15,227 nucleotides of DNA from an uncultured Faecalibacterium sp. GTDB taxonomy: Bacteria > Bacillota > Clostridia > Oscillospirales > Ruminococcaceae. The position numbers were made by a program, and so were the translations under genes. The stretch covers positions 1-15,227 of the forward strand of contig CAKSWG010000039.1 of assembly GCA_934511465.1 (NCBI GenBank), read 5' to 3'. The notes beneath the pieces are model-generated. The model ran no database searches. It was not told the origin of the DNA and worked only from the letters and a program-made list of their open reading frames with translations. The stretch's first letter is position 1; each line of letters begins with the position of its first letter. Shown piece after piece: positions 1 to 5,265 of this stretch.

Positions 1-66
1 CACCTTGTGAGCGGCAGCCACTATGTCAAGTGCACCGACGAAGAGTTTGCCAAGTGGTGCAGATAA
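1..66 (+). CDS. C-terminal end of an unidentified protein (partial)
   Basis: Frame 1 is open from the first base and gives 21 residues ending SHYVKCTDEEFAKWCR before a TAA at 64-66. A strong Rho-independent terminator starts about 14 bases after the stop, which is what the end of a real transcription unit looks like and is the main support for calling this coding. The fragment is too short for family assignment and no motif is recognised. The 5' part of the gene lies outside the window. Confidence 0.6.
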   Translation, partial: HLVSGSHYVKCTDEEFAKWCR

Positions 67-79
67 GAACAAAATGAAA

Positions 80-127
80 AAAGGGCTGTTGCACTGGTTT
101 CTATCCTTGTGCAACAGCCTCTTTTTG
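80..127 (+). terminator. Rho-independent terminator of the partial gene
   Basis: A perfect 11-bp stem, GGCTGTTGCAC at 84-94 with GTGCAACAGCC at 109-119, has a 14-base loop and is followed by a CTTTTTG tract. A-rich sequence before the stem could give some termination on the other strand. The GGCTGT stem theme recurs in the terminators near 7749-7770 and 10826-10856. Confidence 0.88.
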
Positions 128-166
128 TTTGTCAGAAATGTGTTCCCGGACCCGGATCGGCTGCCC

Positions 167-212
167 GAACGGCATCCGACACTTTTTGACATTCCTATGC
201 GCTGGGACCCGC
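167..212. repeat. 46-bp direct repeat R, copy 1
   Basis: Bases 167-212 recur at 376-421 with a single substitution (ATCCGACAC here, ATCCAACAC there). The shared part includes ACTTTTTGACATTCC and GCGCTGGGACCCGC. After the repeat the two copies diverge completely and each is followed by a different hairpin and then a tRNA-tail-like 21-mer. No coding signal is seen, and the origin is unknown. Confidence 0.9.
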
Positions 213-244
213 AGAGGGAGCTGACGGTCAGGGCCTTACGGGTT

Positions 245-298
245 GCGTTTGCTGATTTTTCCGCAGCCCCTTGGCAGGGCTTTGAAAAATCAGAACGC
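245..298. other. Long hairpin in the repeat tract
   Basis: GCGTT (245-249) and CTGATTTTTC (252-261) pair with GAAAAATCAG (284-293) and AACGC (294-298), with a two-base bulge. Inside, AGCCC pairs with GGGCT. There is no T-tract after the stem on either strand, so it is not a standard terminator. It directly abuts the 55-base structured repeat at 297-351. Confidence 0.75.
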
Positions 299-351
299 GG
301 CCCCAACAACTCCTCCCTGTTTCGGCCGCAGGCCGCGGTCGTCGTCGTTGC
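297..351 (-). repeat. 55-base structured repeat, copy A
   Basis: This segment matches 14547-14601 at 50 of 55 positions without gaps. Read on the minus strand, CAACGAC (354-348 side) pairs with GUUGUUG (310-304 side) as seven pairs including one G-U. An inner stem CGGCC/GGCCG closes a UGC loop. The purine-rich AGGGAGGAG lies in the internal loop. Four of the five differences between the copies are two compensatory pairs, so the structure rather than the sequence appears conserved. Function is unknown. Strand is inferred from the G-U pair, which would be an A-C mismatch on the plus strand. Confidence 0.75.
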
Positions 352-370
352 TGTTCAAGTCCTGACTGGC
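350..370. repeat. tRNA-tail-like 21-mer, copy 1
   Basis: GCTGTTCAAGTCCTGACTGG plus C is repeated exactly at 476-496. Its last 17 bases match the T-loop and 3' acceptor strand of the neighbouring tRNA (TTCAAGTCCTGGCTGGC) at 16 of 17 positions, but in the opposite orientation to that gene. The T-stem partner is missing, so this is a fragment and not a tRNA. Confidence 0.85.
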
Positions 371-375
371 CCTCA

Positions 376-421
376 GAACGGCATCCAACACTTTTTGACA
401 TTCCTATGCGCTGGGACCCGC
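376..421. repeat. 46-bp direct repeat R, copy 2
   Basis: Second copy of the repeat at 167-212, offset by 209 bases, with one substitution. It is followed by a perfect 12-bp hairpin instead of the sequence that follows copy 1. Confidence 0.9.
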
Positions 422-426
422 GCACT

Positions 427-453
427 AAACAACAGCCCACCGGGCTGTTGTTT
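427..453. other. Perfect 12-bp hairpin in the repeat tract
   Basis: AAACAACAGCCC (427-438) and GGGCTGTTGTTT (442-453) are exact reverse complements around a 3-base loop. Flanking T-runs are short on both sides, so it may be a weak terminator or simply a stable intergenic stem. It lies between the second R repeat and the second tRNA-tail 21-mer. Confidence 0.75.
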
Positions 454-475
454 GCCCTGCCTTCGGCAGTGCAGT

Positions 476-496
476 GCTGTTCAAGTCCTGACTGGC
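476..496. repeat. tRNA-tail-like 21-mer, copy 2
   Basis: Exact second copy of 350-370. It directly abuts the palindromic terminator at 497-534, beyond which the real tRNA 3' end occurs in mirror orientation, so 480-555 as a whole is one long imperfect inverted repeat. Confidence 0.88.
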
Positions 497-534
497 AACA
501 AAAAAGAGCACCCCTAGGGGTGCTCTTTTTTGTT
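497..534. terminator. Perfect 18-bp palindromic bidirectional terminator
   Basis: The 18 bases at 497-514 are the exact reverse complement of 517-534 with only TA between. Each strand carries a GC-rich stem (AGAGCACCCC) followed by TTTTTTGTT, so it can terminate in both directions. On the minus strand it starts two bases after the mature 3' end of the tRNA and is its natural terminator. On the plus strand it would stop anything read through the repeat tract. Confidence 0.92.
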
Positions 535-535
535 A

Positions 536-609
536 TGGGCCAGCCAGGACTTGAACCCGGGACCAAGCGGTTATGAGCCGCCAGCTCTGACCAACTGAGC
601 TACTAGCCC
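536..609 (-). tRNA. tRNA with anticodon CAT (elongator Met or Ile2)
   Basis: The minus strand folds into a complete 74-nt cloverleaf. The acceptor GGGCTAG pairs with CTGGCCC (one T-G), the D stem is GCTC/GAGC, the anticodon stem is GGCGG/CCGCT around CTCATAA, and the T stem is CCGGG/CCTGG around TTCAAGT. Discriminator A is at 536. CCA is not encoded and must be added. The paired G1-C72 excludes initiator tRNA. CAT with a CTCATAA loop fits either elongator methionine or the lysidine-modified isoleucine tRNA that reads AUA; sequence by eye does not settle which. The promoter is at 635-663 and the terminator at 497-534. Confidence 0.95.
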
Positions 610-634
610 GCATATCTGCGCTGCGGCAACTATC

Positions 635-663
635 AGTATACCAAAAACAGCGCAAAATGAAAA
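635..663 (-). promoter_or_regulatory. Promoter of the tRNA
   Basis: On the minus strand TTTTCA (663-658) and TATACT (640-635) are separated by exactly 17 bases, placing the start of transcription about 18 bases before the tRNA. The block GGTATACTGATAG is identical to that in front of recQ at 12084-12096. Confidence 0.75.
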
Positions 664-679
664 GCATTTGGACAAAACT

Positions 680-1099
680 TTATTTGGTGCGGTGGGCATC
701 CAGCTTCTGCTGCATGAATTTGTCCAGCATTTCCTGCGGGAAAAGCGGCTCCTTGTAGCCAAAGGCTTCGCGGATGAAGATCAGCGTTACCACGGTCTGT
801 CTGCCCGGGTCCAGCCGCAGGGTGTACAGCGTATCCAGCGGCTGCTGGGTGGGCTGATGCAGGGTGAGATGCAAAAGAAATCCGCCGTCCTTTTCCCGGC
901 GGCACTCGTACACGAACTCGTCCGTGTCCGTATGCTCGTCCAGACGGTCGAAGCATTCGTCCAGCGGCAGGGAGGTGCGGAACTCCGCAAGGCCGGAGGG
1001 GCCGTACTGGCTGCGGCGGGTATTCTCGCGCCGGGACAAAAGAAAAACGATCACGCCCAGAACGGCGGCAAGCAGAACAATGGAAACAGCGGTATTCAT
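680..1099 (-). CDS. Small membrane-anchored protein of unknown function
   Basis: The product has 139 residues. Residues about 4-22 (AVSIVLLAAVLGVIVFLLS) form one N-terminal membrane segment followed by RR, so the remainder is probably cytoplasmic. The soluble part is mixed polar sequence with no recognisable family motif. Two ATG codons are possible: the first (1105) directly abuts GGAGG with no spacer, whereas the second (1099) has a six-base spacer and is preferred. No terminator separates its stop from the tRNA promoter 17 bases downstream, so read-through into the tRNA is possible. It is transcribed divergently from 1222. Function is unknown; confidence that it is a real gene comes from the ribosome site and the membrane segment. 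Confidence 0.75.
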   Translation of the reverse strand: MNTAVSIVLLAAVLGVIVFLLSRRENTRRSQYGPSGLAEFRTSLPLDECFDRLDEHTDTDEFVYECRREKDGGFLLHLTLHQPTQQPLDTLYTLRLDPGRQTVVTLIFIREAFGYKEPLFPQEMLDKFMQQKLDAHRTK

Positions 1100-1151
1100 G
1101 TGCATCCTCCGGAAGAGTTTTTCTTATTGTAACACAACGCGCATACTTTTG

Positions 1152-1160
1152 TGCTATAAT
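1152..1160 (+). promoter_or_regulatory. Extended -10 promoter of the 1222-3011 operon
   Basis: TGCTATAAT is a perfect extended -10 element (TGnTATAAT). No good -35 lies 17 bases upstream, which is typical when the extended -10 is present. The leader is about 55 bases to the ATG at 1222. Confidence 0.65.
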
Positions 1161-1221
1161 ATTTTTAATTCTTTCAAAAATTTGTCAGGGCCTTGCGCCA
1201 GCGCAGGCGGGGAGGAACACA

Positions 1222-1722
1222 ATGAAGCTCAAATTTACACGCAAGACATGGTACTTTTTCCTGTTGGCGGCAGCGGCGGCGTCCATGCTGGGCGGCTTTG
1301 CCGTGCTGGGCGGCATGGATTTTTCGGGGCTGGAACTGATCGTGTTCTGCATCACCGGCATCGCAGTGCTGTTTTTGGCTGCGCAGAAGGGTGCCCCGGC
1401 CAAGGATAAACGCAACTATACGCTGGTGTTCGTGCTGCTGATGCTCAGCAAACTGGCCGCAAACGGCTGGGCGGGCGATATCTGCTCGGCGCTGGTGTGG
1501 CCTGGCCTGCTTGCCATCGAGTACGGCCACGGCAAGCCCATCCAGCGGCCCTTGCAGCTGGTGTGCATCTCGGAAGCGATGCGTCTTTTGTTCTGGCTGC
1601 TGACCCGCTATGCGGGCATGAGCGGCCTTGCATTCTGGACGAATATTCTGTTCGTGCTGCTCACCTGTGCCCGCGGCTGGGCGGCCCTGACCTTGTATAA
1701 AACGCAGGAGGAGACCCTGTGA
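1222..1722 (+). CDS. Polytopic membrane protein of unknown function
   Basis: The product has 166 residues and is strongly hydrophobic, with about five membrane segments near residues 9-30, 36-54, 66-97 (possibly two), 109-129 and 133-152. Short charged loops sit between them (KGAPAKDKRN near 56-65). The ATG follows GGGGAGGAACACA, a good ribosome site. Its TGA overlaps the GTG of the next gene, so translation of the two is probably coupled and the products may work together. No conserved motif is recognised. The size loosely recalls small integral membrane enzymes or accessory subunits, but there is no basis to assign one. Confidence 0.85.
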   Translation: MKLKFTRKTWYFFLLAAAAASMLGGFAVLGGMDFSGLELIVFCITGIAVLFLAAQKGAPAKDKRNYTLVFVLLMLSKLAANGWAGDICSALVWPGLLAIEYGHGKPIQRPLQLVCISEAMRLLFWLLTRYAGMSGLAFWTNILFVLLTCARGWAALTLYKTQEETL

Positions 1723-3011
1723 CCCAGCGGCGTAAGTCCAAAAAAACGGAAGAAAAAACGCACCGCTTTGGGCGGCGCAGCTTTCTGCTGGGGGCCGGTG
1801 CCGCCGCCTGCGTGGGGGGCGGACTGTGGCTGCGCAGGGGAAAGCTTTCCGCGCTGAATAAAACGGAAAAAGAACAACAAAATGTTGAGAATCCGGCGCT
1901 GCCCGCAGGCGAGTGGCGGGCCGTGTGGGTGAGCTACTTGGAATGGGCAGCCATGGATTTTTCCACGGCGGATACCTTCCGCGCCGGGTGCGTGCAGATG
2001 TTAGAGAACTGCGCAGGGCTGGGCTTGAACACGGTGCTGGCGCAGGTGCGGCCTTTTGGGGACGCGCTGTACAAAAGCAGTCTGTTCCCGTGGAGCCACC
2101 TGTGCACCGGTGTGCAGGGGCAGGACCCGGGCTTTGACCCGTTGGATATCCTGTTGCAGGAGGCCCACGCGCGGGGCCTCTCGGTAGAAGCGTGGGTGAA
2201 CCCCTACCGGCTGCGGTCCTCCGCCGCCATGCCGCCCAGCCTTGCCGAGAACAGCCTTGCCAACACCCACCCGGAGTGGGTGTGCGCTGTGGGAGAGGGG
2301 CTGTACCTGAACCCGGCCGAGCCTGCCGCTGCGGATTACGTGGTGCAGGGCGTGGCGGAGCTTGTGCAGAACTATGCAGTGGATGGCATCCACTTTGACG
2401 ATTATTTTTACCCCACCACCGAGGAAAGCATCGATGTGGCGCAGTTTGCCGCCAGCGGTGCGGCCGGCCTTGCGGCGTGGCGGCGGCAGAACGTGACGGC
2501 GCTGGTAAAAGCAGTGCACGACACGGTGAAGGCCGCAGACCCCACGCTGCGGTTCGGCATCAGCCCGCAGGGGAATCCGGACAACGACCTCAACAGCCAG
2601 TACAGCGATGTGGCAGCTTGGCTGGCCGCAGGCGGCGAAGAGCAGGTGGTGGACTATCTCTGCCCGCAGGTGTACTGGGGCTACGGCTACACGCTGCAAA
2701 GCGGCAGCACCCGTTTTGCCTTTGAGAACATCGTGCCCGCATGGCTGGCGTACCCGCGTGCGGAGAGCGCAGCCCTCTATTTTGGGCTGGGCGCCTACCG
2801 CATCGGCGTGGGCGATGGCGGTGCGAATCCCGACAGCGTGAGCGGCTGGAGCACCGGCAGCGCGCTGGCCCGGCAGGTGCAGGATGTACGCAGCCAGAAC
2901 GCGGGCGGCTGGGCGCTGTACCGGTACGGCAGCCTGTTTGGTGCGGGCGCGCCGGAGCAGGCCGCTGCCGAATGCGCTGCGCTGCGGGCACTGACCGGCA
3001 AAGAAGAGTAA
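1719..3011 (+). CDS. GHL10/DUF187 family glycoside hydrolase-like protein with a Tat-type signal
   Basis: The product has 430 residues. RFGRRSFLLGAGAAACVGGG (17-36) is a twin-arginine-type signal or anchor. From about residue 65 the sequence matches the family 10 glycosyl-hydrolase-like TIM barrel (PF02638): RAVWVSYLEW (67-76), VLAQVRPFGDALY (106-118), VEAWVNPYR (156-164) and the hallmark GIHFDDYFYP (223-232), whose acidic residues are the likely catalytic or substrate-binding centre. Characterised relatives such as E. coli DigH cleave peptidoglycan glycan strands lacking stem peptides, so a cell-wall role outside the membrane is plausible; the exact substrate is inference. The GTG start overlaps the preceding stop (GTGA) after AGGAGG. 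No strong terminator follows. Confidence 0.9.
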   Translation: MTQRRKSKKTEEKTHRFGRRSFLLGAGAAACVGGGLWLRRGKLSALNKTEKEQQNVENPALPAGEWRAVWVSYLEWAAMDFSTADTFRAGCVQMLENCAGLGLNTVLAQVRPFGDALYKSSLFPWSHLCTGVQGQDPGFDPLDILLQEAHARGLSVEAWVNPYRLRSSAAMPPSLAENSLANTHPEWVCAVGEGLYLNPAEPAAADYVVQGVAELVQNYAVDGIHFDDYFYPTTEESIDVAQFAASGAAGLAAWRRQNVTALVKAVHDTVKAADPTLRFGISPQGNPDNDLNSQYSDVAAWLAAGGEEQVVDYLCPQVYWGYGYTLQSGSTRFAFENIVPAWLAYPRAESAALYFGLGAYRIGVGDGGANPDSVSGWSTGSALARQVQDVRSQNAGGWALYRYGSLFGAGAPEQAAAECAALRALTGKEE

Positions 3012-3049
3012 AATCGGGCGGCAAACCGCACAAAACAAAGCTGCCTGTC

Positions 3050-3078
3050 TTGTGCAGTGCGGCGAAATGCGGTATACT
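3050..3078 (+). promoter_or_regulatory. Promoter of the lipoprotein-transporter-protease operon
   Basis: TTGTGC (3050-3055) and TATACT (3073-3078) are separated by 17 bases, a good sigma-A promoter just after the stop of the GHL10 gene. It would give a leader of roughly 75 bases to the ATG at 3160. Confidence 0.75.
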
Positions 3079-3159
3079 ATAGCTGTATCTGTCCGGTGCC
3101 CAAAGCCGGGCGGAAGGATGAAAATGCAAAGAGAAGCACACTGCTTCGTGAGGAAATGT

Positions 3160-3708
3160 ATGAAGATGAAAAAACGGTTGATCGCGCTGGTGCTGGCGGC
3201 GGCGCTGCTGATGGTGGGCCTGACCGGCTGCAAGGACACCCTGAAGGGCATCGTGCACAAGGCAACGGGCACTTCGGACGAAGTGCAGGAAGAGGACACT
3301 ACCCGCTGGGCCGAGCAGACGAGCGACCCGCTGATCATTCAGGGCATCGCAGACCCCTCTGCCAAGTTTGCCACGGCCACGGCCACGGCGGACGGCTGCC
3401 TGTACGCCGTGTTCAACGGCATCTGGAGCCGCAACACCGGTTATTTCACTGTGCCCTCCGGCACCTTGAACATCATGGCCTGCGGCACCGCCGAGGGTAC
3501 CCAGAAGTTCAAGGTGGCCCTGTGGAAAAAGGTGGACGGCGGCGCAGAGTACGTGTCGGACAGCACCTACTACGTCAAGACCGACGGCACCGACTACCGC
3601 TGCACGATTTCCGGGCTGGACCCGGCGGCACAGTACCGTGTGACCATCTCCTATGATTCCAGCCGCTACTACCTGTACGGCCTGATGAAGGTGGAGGGCG
3701 TCGGCTGA
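3160..3708 (+). CDS. Lipoprotein of unknown function
   Basis: The product has 182 residues from the chosen start. MKMKKRLIALVLAAALLMVG then LTGC is a standard lipoprotein signal, with Cys24 as the lipidated residue, so the protein is anchored on the outer face of the membrane. The mature part is rich in alternating small and aromatic residues and looks beta-rich, perhaps an Ig-like or fibronectin-like fold (FKVALWKKVDGG, YRCTISGLDPAAQYRVTISY); this is inference. The start at 3160 follows GAGGA with a short spacer and gives a normal-length signal. In-frame ATGs at 3118 and 3124 behind GGAAGG would add a charged 12 to 14 residue extension and cannot be excluded. Its stop overlaps the next ATG by one base. 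Confidence 0.85.
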   Translation: MKMKKRLIALVLAAALLMVGLTGCKDTLKGIVHKATGTSDEVQEEDTTRWAEQTSDPLIIQGIADPSAKFATATATADGCLYAVFNGIWSRNTGYFTVPSGTLNIMACGTAEGTQKFKVALWKKVDGGAEYVSDSTYYVKTDGTDYRCTISGLDPAAQYRVTISYDSSRYYLYGLMKVEGVG

Positions 3709-4628
3709 TGAATACACAAACCAAAAACTCTCTGCTCCTGCTGCTGTGCTCCTTTATCTGGGGCACAGCCTTTGTGGCCCAGAGTGCAGGCTCCGGGATG
3801 GGCGCCTACAGCTTTCTGGCGGGGCGCAGCTGGCTGGCCGTGCTGGTGCTGATCCCCACGGTGCTGGTATTTGATGGCGTCCGCCGCAAAAACGGCACCG
3901 ATGCAAAGCCAAAGACTGCCGCCGAAAAGAAAAAGCTGCTGGCGGCCGGTCTTGTGTGCGGCACCCTTCTGTTTGCCGCATCCGCTGCCCAGCAAACGGG
4001 CATCACCCTCAACCCGTCCACCGCAAAGGCGGGGTTTCTGACGGCTATGTATGTGGTGCTGGTGCCGGTGTTCGGCCTGTTTCTGGGCCGCAAAGGCAGC
4101 GCCCAGCTGTGGATCAGCATGGTGGTGGCCGTGCTGGGCCTGTATCTGCTGTGCATGAAAAACGGCTTTGGCAGCATCGAGTCCAGCGACTGGATCCTGC
4201 TGAGCTGCGCGGTGCTGTTCAGCTTCCAGATCATTGCGGTGGACCACTTTTCTCCGCAGGTGGACGGTGTGCGGCTGAGCCTTGCCGAATTTCTGGTGGT
4301 GTCGGTGGAAAGCACTGTGGCGGCCCTGCTGTTCGAGGCACCTTCGGCAGCGCAGTTCGCGGAGAATGCGCTGCCGATCCTCTACTGCGGCGTCATGTCC
4401 AGCGGCGTGGCCTATACCCTGCAAATTCTGGGCCAGCGGGACCTGAACCCGGCCATTGCCAGCCTGATCATGTGTCTGGAAAGCGTGTTCAGCGCGCTGG
4501 GCGGCTGGCTGCTGCTGCGCCAGAGCCTTTCTGCCCGGGAAGGCTTTGGCTGCGTGCTGATCTTTGCTGCCGTGGTGCTGGCCCAGCTGCCGCTGGAAAT
4601 GCTGCGCCGGGCCAAAAAGGTGTCCTGA
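3708..4628 (+). CDS. EamA-family drug/metabolite transporter
   Basis: The product has 306 residues, the usual DMT-superfamily length, with about ten membrane segments arranged as two EamA repeats. The opening LLLLLCSFIWGTAFVAQ, the first-repeat ending TGITLNPSTAKAGFLTAMYVVLVPVF and the second-repeat segment AYTLQILGQRDLNPAIASLI are typical of the family. It acts in the cytoplasmic membrane as a secondary exporter or importer of small metabolites; the substrate cannot be read from sequence. The start codon overlaps the stop of the lipoprotein gene (TGATG) and the next gene starts three bases after its stop, so the three genes form a translationally coupled operon. Confidence 0.9.
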   Translation: MNTQTKNSLLLLLCSFIWGTAFVAQSAGSGMGAYSFLAGRSWLAVLVLIPTVLVFDGVRRKNGTDAKPKTAAEKKKLLAAGLVCGTLLFAASAAQQTGITLNPSTAKAGFLTAMYVVLVPVFGLFLGRKGSAQLWISMVVAVLGLYLLCMKNGFGSIESSDWILLSCAVLFSFQIIAVDHFSPQVDGVRLSLAEFLVVSVESTVAALLFEAPSAAQFAENALPILYCGVMSSGVAYTLQILGQRDLNPAIASLIMCLESVFSALGGWLLLRQSLSAREGFGCVLIFAAVVLAQLPLEMLRRAKKVS

Positions 4629-4631
4629 CCC

Positions 4632-5186
4632 ATGGCAGAAAAGCAGCCGGGGCCGCAGCTGCGCACGACAGGCGGCATCCGGTACGAGCTGACCCGCAAA
4701 CGGGTGAAAAACCTGAACATCCGTGTGCGGGAGGACGGCACTGTGGCGGTGAGCGTGCCGCTGCGCACGAGCGCGGAAGCGGCGGACCGCTTTGTGGCCG
4801 AGCGCGCCCAATGGGTGCAGCAGGCCCGGGAACGTGCCCGGCGGCGAAGCCTGCGGAATGCGCAGCCCCTGCCGGACAAGGAGACGGCGCTGGCGTACTT
4901 TACAGCCATGAGCGATAAGGTCTACCCGGCCTTTGCCGAGGTACTGGGCGGGCGCAAGCCCATCATAAAAGTGCGCAGCATGACCAGCCGCTGGGGCGTG
5001 TGCGCCATGGCAAAGCGGCAGATCACCTTTGCCTTGCAGCTGTACAATCAGCCGCCGGCGGCGCAGATCTATGTGGTAGTGCACGAGTACTGCCACTTTT
5101 TGCAGCCCAACCACAGCCCGGCCTTCTGGGCCGAGGTGGCAAAGCTGCTGCCGGACTGGAAAGCCCGGCGGGCGCTTTTAAAGTGA
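4632..5186 (+). CDS. YgjP-like (DUF45) zinc metallopeptidase-type protein
   Basis: The product has 184 residues. VVVHEYCHFLQPNHSPAFW (148-166) holds the HExxH zinc motif (HEYCH, 151-155) and the third histidine (161) in the N-H-S-P-x-F-W context diagnostic of YgjP/DUF45 (PF01863) proteins. Upstream, NIRVREDGTVAVSVP (29-43) and VRSMTSRWGVC (114-124) are conserved family blocks. There is no signal peptide, so the protein is cytoplasmic. The family is predicted to be a metal-dependent protease related to WLM/SprT enzymes; its targets are not well established. It is the last gene of the operon that starts at 3160, three bases after the transporter gene. Confidence 0.92.
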   Translation: MAEKQPGPQLRTTGGIRYELTRKRVKNLNIRVREDGTVAVSVPLRTSAEAADRFVAERAQWVQQARERARRRSLRNAQPLPDKETALAYFTAMSDKVYPAFAEVLGGRKPIIKVRSMTSRWGVCAMAKRQITFALQLYNQPPAAQIYVVVHEYCHFLQPNHSPAFWAEVAKLLPDWKARRALLK

Positions 5187-5202
5187 CAAAATAGTGGGAA
5201 AG

Positions 5203-5236
5203 CGGATGCGGGCGGTCACAGACCGGCCCGCATCCG
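5203..5236 (+). terminator. Probable terminator after the protease gene
   Basis: CGGATGCGGGC (5203-5213) pairs with GCCCGCATCCG (5226-5236), with GGT/ACC pairing inside. The following AATTGTAAAA is a poor U-tract, so termination may be weak and some read-through into the flippase gene is possible. Confidence 0.55.
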
Positions 5237-5247
5237 AATTGTAAAAC

Positions 5248-5265
5248 AGGAGGGGAGTACCCTTG
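5248..5265 (+). promoter_or_regulatory. Ribosome binding site fixing a TTG start
   Basis: AGGAGGGG (5248-5255) lies seven bases before TTG at 5263. No ATG or GTG in the frame is comparably placed, so the flippase gene starts at TTG. Confidence 0.85.

Noticed and set aside
376..496. CRISPR-like array
   Set aside because: Only two units, repeats of 46 and 21 bases alternating with self-complementary inserts of unequal length, and no cas gene.
23..517. Open frame of 164 codons on the plus strand
   Set aside because: It runs through a terminator, both R repeats and both tRNA-tail fragments, has no ribosome site, and overlaps the true end of the partial gene in another frame.
350..555. tRNA 3'-end copies as attachment-site scars of an integrated element
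   Set aside because: Integration duplicates the tRNA end in the same orientation as the gene. These copies are inverted, and no integrase or element remnant is present.
2001..3338. Long minus-strand open frame of 445 codons opposite the GHL10 gene
   Set aside because: Its composition (rich in H, A, R, Q, V) is typical of the shadow of a GC-rich gene; the plus-strand product has clear family motifs.
3669..5114. Long minus-strand open frame of 481 codons
   Set aside because: It lies wholly opposite the EamA and YgjP genes, is histidine/glutamine-rich and shows no motif or ribosome site.
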